DNA of 64,000 nt from Clostridium sp. GTDB taxonomy: Bacteria > Cyanobacteriota > Vampirovibrionia > Gastranaerophilales > Gastranaerophilaceae. The notes below the pieces were generated by a model that did no database searches, was not told the DNA's origin, and saw only the letters and a list, made by a program, of their open reading frames with translations. The stretch's first letter is position 1; each line of letters begins with the position of its first letter. The position numbers and the translations under genes are program-made. Positions 33,920-41,295 of the stretch are shown here, one piece after another. The stretch lies in assembly GCA_018362895.1 (NCBI GenBank), contig JAHALR010000003.1:62001-126000 (forward strand), given 5' to 3'.

Positions 33920-35209
33920 TTAATAAAGAAATATTTTATTATTTGCAATCAAACATTCACATTTTGATTTTTTAAGACCTAAAGAAAGTATTATTTGTTT
34001 GTATCTGTAAAGTGGAAATAAGATTGCATCATACTTAACATCATTTATTTGGTCTGGTTTTATGATTTTTAGTCCATGGTAGGAGTTTTCTTCAAATTTT
34101 TCAAATTTCTTGTCACATATCCCGACTATGTCAAATAATTCAGTTAGTTGATAATCTGTATTCAATATATTAAAAATCATACCTGCACCATAAAGTAGAA
34201 CTTTTTTGTTTTTGTATTTTTTACTGAGTTTTTTTAAGTATTTTTTCTGATTATTTTCTTTAAAATAAGTTCTCCAATTATTATGTGCAATCAGTTTGAG
34301 TTGTTTTGGATTTCTTAAGAAAATTAGTGAATTCATTTTTATAAAAGCTGCAAGAAAAATAATTTTTTGTTTTGTAGAAAGAAGCTTAAACATAGAATAA
34401 TAATTCTCAAAGAAGCTGTCATGTATAATAATATTCATGCTAATTTTGGCACAGATAAGTTCAAAAAAAGAATTTGATTTATGTCTTAGATTTTCTATGA
34501 TGAAAATTTGTGTCTTTCTTTCATTTATAAGCTCAAGTGAATTCATATAACCATTTATCCACATCATTTCTTTTTTGGATTTTGGAATATCACTTTTTTG
34601 CATTCCCCTGATATATGTATTGTAGTCGTAGCAGCTCTGATTCATTAGAACAAAATCTTTAGAAGGTATGAAAAAATTGTTTTTGTCATTTATGTTTTTC
34701 GCTAATATCGAAAAATGTGGAAACATGTTTCTTGTGTTGTCCAGCATATTGGTCATTACAGTGTCTGTTATATTGGAAGTTTTGTATATACAAGCAGGAA
34801 GGAATGAACCCGAATAAAAAATGTCTGCCGGATTATTGCTTATTTTTCTTGTGAATATAACATCATAATTCGCTTCTATTGCCTTTTCAATTTCTGAAAA
34901 GTTTGTCCAGTCATATTTGTCATCATCACAAATTACCCATACATAGCTTTTTCTTGCTTCTTCAAAAGCTCTTGCAATATTGCCGTTTCCGCCGATGTTT
35001 CGATTGTGTTTTATGTGTTTTAAATTTGGATAAATTTTAGTGTAAGAGTCGATTAATTCGGAACTTCCGTCTGTCGAGTTGTTGTCCAGGACAGTAATAT
35101 CCAACTCTTTTACTGGAGAACTTTCTTCAAAAATATAAGACAAAGTTTTTTCGAGAAAAGTTTTTCTGTTATATGTAATTAACATCAGTTCCAGTTTGTC
35201 TTTTAGCAT
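33920..35209 (-). CDS. Glycosyltransferase family 2 with C-terminal Rossmann-like domain
   Basis: 429 residues. GT-A domain at residues 1 to about 230: LMLITYNRKTFLEKTL, DITVLDNNSTDGSSEL, RNIGGNGNIARAFE and the DxD-like ICDDDKYDW metal site. The C-terminal part (about 330-429) has KKVLLYGAGMIFNIL and VGICDKKFEKFE, a nucleotide-binding-like fold often fused to surface-sugar enzymes. No membrane helix. Start overlaps the upstream glycosyltransferase stop by 7 bases. Likely builds a surface glycan; acceptor unknown. Confidence 0.88.
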   Translation of the reverse strand: MLKDKLELMLITYNRKTFLEKTLSYIFEESSPVKELDITVLDNNSTDGSSELIDSYTKIYPNLKHIKHNRNIGGNGNIARAFEEARKSYVWVICDDDKYDWTNFSEIEKAIEANYDVIFTRKISNNPADIFYSGSFLPACIYKTSNITDTVMTNMLDNTRNMFPHFSILAKNINDKNNFFIPSKDFVLMNQSCYDYNTYIRGMQKSDIPKSKKEMMWINGYMNSLELINERKTQIFIIENLRHKSNSFFELICAKISMNIIIHDSFFENYYSMFKLLSTKQKIIFLAAFIKMNSLIFLRNPKQLKLIAHNNWRTYFKENNQKKYLKKLSKKYKNKKVLLYGAGMIFNILNTDYQLTELFDIVGICDKKFEKFEENSYHGLKIIKPDQINDVKYDAILFPLYRYKQIILSLGLKKSKCECLIANNKIFLY

Positions 35210-36102
35210 ATTTCTTCTTCATCTCCGTAAATTGCTTTGAATTTTTTGAAAAATTCTTGTTTTATATTATCATTTTCAATTTTTTTGTACCAATATTTGA
35301 AAGTATTCTTTTTTGATGTTTGAAAGTAATCTTCGATATTTTTATATAAATTTTTTTCTTTAAGAATTCTTTCTTGTAGTTCAAAGACCTTGAAGAAATC
35401 AAGCTTTTTTTTGTCATGTTTTGACAAATGTGAGCACGATGTGCTTGATGTGAATCTGTAAAAGTACAAAGGATCTCTTATAAGAGAGATTTTTTTTGAA
35501 CTTGTGAAGGTATCAAGAAAAAATACGTTATCTTCAAAATACAGACCATCTTCGAATCTAAATTTGTTGTTTTTAATAAAAGAATTTTTATATATTTTAT
35601 TGCAGGGTGAAACACATATTCTGAAAATGAAATCAAGTGTTTCTTCATATGAAAAAGAACGATTGTCAAAGTTTTGCGAAAACAAATTTAGTGACATATA
35701 CGGGTCATTTGTGTTTTTTTCTTGTGTTTGGTCATTGTACATCGTAATTGAACACATTGATATATCTGAGTCAAATTGTTTTGCATTGTTGTATAAATTT
35801 TCAAACATTTTTGAATCAACAAAGTCATCGGAATCTACAAACCCGATGTATTCTCCCGATGCGGTTTTTAATCCGTTGTTTCTTGCACTGGATTGTCCGA
35901 AGTTTGTCTGGTTAATCAATTTAAAACGGGAATCATTTTTTATAAAGTCTTTTATGATTTTTTCAGAATTGTCTGTTGAGCCGTCATTTACACAGATAAT
36001 TTCTATGTTATTAAGCGTTTGTTCTTGAAGGCTGATTAAACATTCTTTTAAATATATTCCTGTATTGTAAACAGGTACTATTATTGAGACAGTTATAGAC
36101 AT
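35203..36102 (-). CDS. Glycosyltransferase family 2
   Basis: 299 residues. Classic GT-A: VSIIVPVYNTGIYLKECL, IEIICVNDGSTDNS, QSSARNNGLKTASGEYIGFVDSDD (DSD metal site, seen as FVDSDDFVD) and later FEDNVFFLD. Transfers a sugar from a nucleotide donor to a glycan or lipid. Co-transcribed with the next glycosyltransferase. A 28-base gap separates it from the giant gene upstream, so all three may share a message. Confidence 0.92.
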   Translation of the reverse strand: MSITVSIIVPVYNTGIYLKECLISLQEQTLNNIEIICVNDGSTDNSEKIIKDFIKNDSRFKLINQTNFGQSSARNNGLKTASGEYIGFVDSDDFVDSKMFENLYNNAKQFDSDISMCSITMYNDQTQEKNTNDPYMSLNLFSQNFDNRSFSYEETLDFIFRICVSPCNKIYKNSFIKNNKFRFEDGLYFEDNVFFLDTFTSSKKISLIRDPLYFYRFTSSTSCSHLSKHDKKKLDFFKVFELQERILKEKNLYKNIEDYFQTSKKNTFKYWYKKIENDNIKQEFFKKFKAIYGDEEEIC

Positions 36103-36130
36103 ATTTAAAAGAAATTATACATCAATTTGA

Positions 36131-39100
36131 TTATTCACCAAAGTAAATTATCGGTAAATTATTGTCTTGAGCGTATTTTCTTAAGAATTCGGGAATATCT
36201 TCCACCTTATATTCGTTTCCGTCCTTGTCTTTGCCTACAAAGAATATTGCAGAAGGTTTGCACTTGCTTACAAGGATTTCATTGTAATCTCTCTGGTATT
36301 TGCGTTTATGAATCTCCATTTGATCAAAAATCTTTTTGACTGCATTGGCAGCTTTTGGATTTTCTCTTTCAAGAACATTGAGCGGTTTTCCTTTGATTTC
36401 TTTGTATAAAGCTATGTACTGGTCATCAGAGAGATTAAGCTCTTTTTTCATAAGATTTGGTATATAGTTTCTATAATTTATGTTCGACCCGTTGATGTAG
36501 TCTTTTATAAGGTTTTCCGTTGTTTTTTTGCAGCCCGAGCCAAAGTCTCTGTAATATGCCGCACCGATATTGTCATCTGGAACTTGCATTACAAAGCCTT
36601 GAGGGCGGAAAGTATGATAGTTTCCTTTGGAATAAACTACATAAGATGCGCTCAAAAGAGCTTCCTGCTGTGCAAACTCCAGAGCCTCGAGTGTTGATTG
36701 CTGGGTTTTGGTATCAAAGCCGTGAACAATAACGTTGAAGTTGTCGGTTGTTACCTCTTTGTCAAAGCCGTATTTTTCAAGGTTAAGCCCGGGGGACAGG
36801 TAAATGACTTTATTTTTGATGTCGTTATTATCTTTATCTTTTGTTATTGTTTCTTTAACAACATCGCCGTCAGCTTTAAGGCTGCTTGCTTTAGGTATTT
36901 TTGTCTGAGGCAGAGCGATTGAGGTTTTTTGAATATTTTTGATATCTTTTTCGAGTTTTTTGCTGACTTTTTCAAGTGCAGCTCCATATTTTTCATAAAA
37001 CTCTCCGTTACGTTTTACGCCCATAAGGTCAGCTTTTGTTAACATGATTTCGAGTTTGGCAAGATTATCCGAACGTAATTCATAGGCATATTGTTTAACA
37101 AGGTTATTTTGCTTATCTTCGCTAATCGGTCTTTTTTCTCCGGTTTCGGGATCAATAATCTGTTTGTTGCACTGTTCAAGCAGGTCATGATTTTTTATCA
37201 GCTGATAGATATTGAGTTTTTCGTTCTGGAGCAGACCGAATTTTTCGAGAATAAAATATGCATCATAAGCGGAATTTTTTGGATGAGATTTATCTATGCT
37301 GTATTCTTCTTTTGTTATGTCATGAAGAAGTGCAGCAAGTATGAGTGCTTCTTTTTCATTTTTTGAAAGTGAGGTAAATTCGGGATTCTTTATACATTCC
37401 TGTAAAACAGCCAGAGTATGAACATCTACGGTATAAGAATGGGTTTTGTGCTGTTGTTTTCCGATAATTGAATACAGCTCGGGTAAACCTTTCATAAGGT
37501 CATTCAAAACTTCGGCCATTTGTGCCGAAACAAACCTGTTGTCAGCAAGAATCGCATTTTCTGTTGTGAATTTTTTTATAAAAGGTTTGATTTTTTCAAT
37601 CGTTGCTTTAGTGTCAGGGTTTTGTATCTCTTTAAGCTTTTCACCGTTGTTTATTGATGATGGATAGCCTAGCATTACAGTCTGATTGTTATTGTTTTTC
37701 TGCAACTCAAAACCAAAGTAATCCCAGACTTTCATTTTTTCGGTTTCATCGAGATTTTCCGTAAGCTTTTCAATGTCATCCATAAAGTCTTTGCGGTCGT
37801 ATTTGACATTGAGTTTAAAATCAGGGTGTTTTAAATTGAGGTTTTTAAATTCCGAATCCGATGCGGAAATTTTATCCATTGCATTGAAAAATGCTGCCTT
37901 GTCTGTTTTGTCAAGCGGTCTTATGTCAATACCCGCTGATTTTACCAGTTTGTTAAGGATTTGAGCATATTCTTCGTCGTTTTTAGGTATTATTTCCGTA
38001 CAGTTGTAATTGTTTTGAAAATCCTTTGAATAGAAAACATATTGCTTTTCAAGCAAAAGCTGTAAATATTGGCGTTTTTCTTTAAAGCTCAATTCGTTTA
38101 TTGCATGTTTTTTATCCAAGCCGAGTTTGTCGGCTTTTATGATAAGAGTTTTTGTGGCAATGGTTTTGCAGTCATTTTTTTGTGCCAGAAATGCTGCATA
38201 TTCTTCGTCATCCAGAGCCGCCAGTGCTTTCATAACAGGTGCATCTTCAGTGTAATTATCCCTCGCTTCGTAAGAATTTACATATTGGAACAAGTTACGC
38301 TTCATCAATCTGTTATATTGTTCATCATTTAGTGTCAGGAGTTCTTGAATGGTGGACGGATAAAGAGTGTAGTGTTCTTGAGAAATTTTTGTAAATTTTT
38401 CAAAATCTTCATCAGTCATTTTTGCAAGACTTGCTGCCAAATAACCATTCGGAAAGCTGTGATTCCAACCGTTGAAGGTGTAATAATTGTTGTAAAGTCC
38501 TCTTTTTTCAAAGTTTTCCCAGTCTTTTTCATCAAGGGTTGTAACAAGATGAGCAATTTCTTGTCCGTCATAAAATTTCCTATCATTCTCTTTTTTAGAG
38601 CGGTTTTCAAGCAGTTTTTTATCAAGTGCAGTCTGCCACTGTTCATCACTCAGGGCTGCAAGATATGCCCAATCTTTATATTGATCGGGTTTGATTTCAT
38701 CAAGTCTGCGTTTTTTTACATTTTGCCAATCTTCGTCAGACAAAAGAGAAATTTCGTCTAAGCCGATTACATTGTTTGTTGTTGTGAGTAAATCTCTTTC
38801 TTTTAATGTTTGATAGGCTTTATCTTCAAAATTGACGAGAGATAAAAGATGCTGGGGATGCATTTTTACATCAGTCAGGTTGTTTGTAATTTCCATCAAC
38901 CTGTCCCATTTTGTGTTGTCAATCGAAGCAAGAGACAGAACATAATCTGCTTTAAAGTTTTTATCTGTGATATATTTTTTGTCTTTTTCAATATCTGATA
39001 ATACACGAACTCTTTTTAAAAAGGACGGTTCAAGATTTTTTGTCTGATTATTGTTATTCAGTTCAACAAATTGTTTAATATTTCCGATTTTGCAGCCTGT

Positions 39101-40540
39101 ATCAAGAAGATGCGAATACAAAAGGTCATTATAGTCATAATCGTCTATATTAACCGTTGCATTAACAATTTCATGAACCTGACCATACATACAGTGATCC
39201 AGCGGTAATTCTGTTAAGTTTCGTTTTTTGACAACTTCCCATTGTTTGTCTGTCAGTTTACACAATTCCGAAATTTCCCAGCCTCCGATGTTTTTACTGT
39301 ATGGCTCATCATTTCTGCAAGGTGCGTAAAGATTACGCTCAAGTGCTTTTTGGTGTTCTTCGTCAGTCATTTTAGCGAGATAGCTGTAATCAAGCATGCC
39401 GAATTTCTTAAGCCCGTAATGAGCTCTGAATAAATCTCTGTCGTGAAGTTTTTGCCACTGTTCATCCGTGATTTTAAGTGCGGATTCTTTATCAATACTA
39501 AAAGACAAATCGAAGTTTTTCAGGTTGCTAAGAGAAGGCGTACCTTCTTCAAGAAGCCCTCTTTTTTTCAGTACTTTATTGTCTTTGTCATTTTTTATGA
39601 AATATGTCAAGTTGTAATATCTATTGTTTATTACGTTGTGCAAGTCGTGTGCACAAGTTTCATTATGCCGATATTCTCCAGTAATAGAGCTTTCTGTTTC
39701 GTAATTATATTTTGCGGTAAATGAATTGATAGCCTCATAAAGCTCTTCATCTGTCATTTGAGAAAGTTCTTTTGCTGCATCGGGGTTGATAGACTGGTCT
39801 CGCATTGTATTGATTTCATCAATAGGATAATCAAATTTTTTGTCTTTTGGTTTTCCGCTTGCACGATACCCCAGAGAACCTGAAACAGACATTTTTACGG
39901 GATTTCCGTCTTTATCAATTTTGGTGTTGTCTTTAGACAGGCCGTTTCTGTTTCCGAGCCAGACATCGGCAACAAAAGATTCATACAGAGCTTTTTTGTT
40001 TGTTTTTGCGGATTCTAGTTTTTCTTCAAAAACTTCTACAAGGTAGCCTGTTTTGCCGTTCTTTTCAAAGGCAATATATTCGGGTGTTCTTACCCCGATA
40101 CTCTGATAAAGTTTTGAAGCCATAACCTGTTGTGTGATTCTGTCCTTGTCTTCAACATAGCGGATTTTATAGATTTTAGCTCCGTCAGGCGACATTATGT
40201 ATTCGCTGTGTTTTGTTTTATAAAGTTTCAGCTCTTTATCTTCTCCTGTTTTCTCCCATTCCCATTTATAATCTTTATTTCTAACATTTTTTAATTCGGG
40301 ATAAATTTTCAGTGTTGTTGAAGAAATTTCTGCACGTTTTTCTAACTCTGAACGAAAATTTGTGCCGTCATAAGGTTTGCCTTTAAAGCTGACTTTGTTA
40401 TATGCCGCATAAAAATCAGGTGATACAGGGGAAGCTGTCTGATTTATCTGTATAGGATTGGTAGCTGACTTTTTGTCTTCTTTTTTTATCTGCCTGTTAA
40501 AATTTAGCGGGGTTTCGGCTGAAAACTTATTTATGCGCAT
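36131..40540 (-). CDS. Giant multidomain protein: kinase-like, repeat and HD domains
   Basis: 1469 residues. Start MRINKFS chosen at the ATG behind the hairpin leader. (a) Residues 1-100: polar, low complexity, with VSFKG. (b) About 110-270: HipA/effector-kinase-like; LGNRNGLSKDN and VSGSLGYRASGKPK recall a family with DVGGSLxYRAxG, but the expected metal Asp is Ser here. (c) About 360-790: around eleven copies of a roughly 35-60 residue unit containing (L/M)(T/S)DEQW, then (K/R)RxL. (d) About 885-1190: HD domain, HSYTVDVHTLAVL and LLHDITKEEY, GlnD-like and paralogous to the protein at 17140. (e) About 1210-1469: unassigned. No signal peptide. An effector or large signalling protein is plausible; function unknown. 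Confidence 0.8.
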   Translation of the reverse strand: MRINKFSAETPLNFNRQIKKEDKKSATNPIQINQTASPVSPDFYAAYNKVSFKGKPYDGTNFRSELEKRAEISSTTLKIYPELKNVRNKDYKWEWEKTGEDKELKLYKTKHSEYIMSPDGAKIYKIRYVEDKDRITQQVMASKLYQSIGVRTPEYIAFEKNGKTGYLVEVFEEKLESAKTNKKALYESFVADVWLGNRNGLSKDNTKIDKDGNPVKMSVSGSLGYRASGKPKDKKFDYPIDEINTMRDQSINPDAAKELSQMTDEELYEAINSFTAKYNYETESSITGEYRHNETCAHDLHNVINNRYYNLTYFIKNDKDNKVLKKRGLLEEGTPSLSNLKNFDLSFSIDKESALKITDEQWQKLHDRDLFRAHYGLKKFGMLDYSYLAKMTDEEHQKALERNLYAPCRNDEPYSKNIGGWEISELCKLTDKQWEVVKKRNLTELPLDHCMYGQVHEIVNATVNIDDYDYNDLLYSHLLDTGCKIGNIKQFVELNNNNQTKNLEPSFLKRVRVLSDIEKDKKYITDKNFKADYVLSLASIDNTKWDRLMEITNNLTDVKMHPQHLLSLVNFEDKAYQTLKERDLLTTTNNVIGLDEISLLSDEDWQNVKKRRLDEIKPDQYKDWAYLAALSDEQWQTALDKKLLENRSKKENDRKFYDGQEIAHLVTTLDEKDWENFEKRGLYNNYYTFNGWNHSFPNGYLAASLAKMTDEDFEKFTKISQEHYTLYPSTIQELLTLNDEQYNRLMKRNLFQYVNSYEARDNYTEDAPVMKALAALDDEEYAAFLAQKNDCKTIATKTLIIKADKLGLDKKHAINELSFKEKRQYLQLLLEKQYVFYSKDFQNNYNCTEIIPKNDEEYAQILNKLVKSAGIDIRPLDKTDKAAFFNAMDKISASDSEFKNLNLKHPDFKLNVKYDRKDFMDDIEKLTENLDETEKMKVWDYFGFELQKNNNNQTVMLGYPSSINNGEKLKEIQNPDTKATIEKIKPFIKKFTTENAILADNRFVSAQMAEVLNDLMKGLPELYSIIGKQQHKTHSYTVDVHTLAVLQECIKNPEFTSLSKNEKEALILAALLHDITKEEYSIDKSHPKNSAYDAYFILEKFGLLQNEKLNIYQLIKNHDLLEQCNKQIIDPETGEKRPISEDKQNNLVKQYAYELRSDNLAKLEIMLTKADLMGVKRNGEFYEKYGAALEKVSKKLEKDIKNIQKTSIALPQTKIPKASSLKADGDVVKETITKDKDNNDIKNKVIYLSPGLNLEKYGFDKEVTTDNFNVIVHGFDTKTQQSTLEALEFAQQEALLSASYVVYSKGNYHTFRPQGFVMQVPDDNIGAAYYRDFGSGCKKTTENLIKDYINGSNINYRNYIPNLMKKELNLSDDQYIALYKEIKGKPLNVLERENPKAANAVKKIFDQMEIHKRKYQRDYNEILVSKCKPSAIFFVGKDKDGNEYKVEDIPEFLRKYAQDNNLPIIYFGE

Positions 40541-40590
40541 AAAAAGACCTTTATATTTCACACTGAATTCATGAAAACAAAAGGTCTTTT
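40541..40590 (-). promoter_or_regulatory. Terminator-like hairpin abutting a start codon
   Basis: On the minus strand AAAAGACCTTTT (40590-40579) pairs with AAAGGTCTTTT (40552-40542), with an inner TTTCA/TGAAA stem, and is followed by T residues that run directly into the ATG of the giant gene. The 3' arm also holds the only ribosome-binding-like AAAGGT. It can act as terminator for the NifX-like gene upstream or as a leader hairpin limiting translation of the giant protein. Confidence 0.55.
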
Positions 40591-40625
40591 ATTATTTACA
40601 AAAAATTTGTTTTTATAAAGATTTG

Positions 40626-41021
40626 TTAATGGCAGCTATGTCCGCAGGAATGCCCTTCTCCATGGTGGTGCTGGTGTCCTTCGCCGTGGTGGCTGCAATT
40701 TGGAGAAGTTGTCTGTTCCAACGTGCCGTTTAGCAAAGCATTCACAGCTTCATCAGCACTGCCTGAAATGCCTGCAAAAATTTCGATACCTGCTTCACCC
40801 AGTGCGCTGACTGCACATCCGCCGATTCCTCCGCAGATGAGTTTGTCAATATTTTCATTTTCCAAAAGCTGGGCAAGCGCGCTGTGGCCTTCTCCGTCAG
40901 AAGAAAGTATTTTTGAAGAGATGATTTCGTTGTTTTCTACTTCATAAATTTTGAACTGTTCTGTGTGGCCGAAGTGTTGGAATACATTTTGATTTTCATC
41001 ATAAGTAACTGCAATTTTCAT
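40626..41021 (-). CDS. NifX/NafY-like FeMo-cofactor-family protein with His/Cys tail
   Basis: 131 residues. The body is the dinitrogenase iron-molybdenum cofactor domain: MKIAVTYDENQNVFQHFGH, FKIYEVE, LLENENIDKLICGGIGG, ALGEAGIEIFAGISG. The tail is packed with His and Cys (CSHHGEGHQHHH, then HSCGHSCH) and would bind metal. Stand-alone members of this family occur in many anaerobes without nitrogenase, possibly in Fe-S or metal handling. Start at MKIAVTYD behind AGGAG; the longer open frame runs into tRNA-Glu and is rejected. Confidence 0.88.
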   Translation of the reverse strand: MKIAVTYDENQNVFQHFGHTEQFKIYEVENNEIISSKILSSDGEGHSALAQLLENENIDKLICGGIGGCAVSALGEAGIEIFAGISGSADEAVNALLNGTLEQTTSPNCSHHGEGHQHHHGEGHSCGHSCH

Positions 41022-41050
41022 AGTTAAACTCCTATTACAAATACATATTA

Positions 41051-41073
41051 AAAAAGAGCCAATTGGCTCTTTT
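41051..41073. terminator. Terminator after tRNA-Glu
   Basis: Perfect palindrome AAAAGAGCCAATTGGCTCTTTT with A- and T-runs on both sides, between the tRNA 3' end and the NifX-like gene. Confidence 0.85.
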
Positions 41074-41085
41074 AATCTTTTAAAA

Positions 41086-41161
41086 TGGTACTCCCAAGGG
41101 GATTTGAACCCCTGCCGCATCCGTGAAAGGGATGTGTCCTAGGCCTCTAGACGATGGGAGC
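41086..41161 (-). tRNA. tRNA-Glu (UUC)
   Basis: 76 nt including an encoded CCA. Acceptor GCUCCCA pairs with UGGGAGU (first pair G-U), D arm GUCUAGAGGCCUAGGAC, anticodon stem CAUCC/GGAUG with loop CUUUCAC (anticodon UUC), T arm AGGGG UUCAAAU CCCCU. From memory it resembles cyanobacterial tRNA-Glu closely, including the UCGUCUAGAGGCCUAGGACA stretch. Confidence 0.97.
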
Positions 41162-41295
41162 CTATCAGTTCGTAAAAATAATATATCTAAGACATAATTC
41201 TATGTCAACAAACTTTTTACATTTTTGTTTACAGAATTGAAAAACACTGTTATTTATAGTAAATTTCTTATATAAATGAGGGGATAAAATCGGGT

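Noticed and set aside
41022..41120. Longer start for the NifX-like protein
   Set aside because: The extra codons overlap the terminator and tRNA-Glu.
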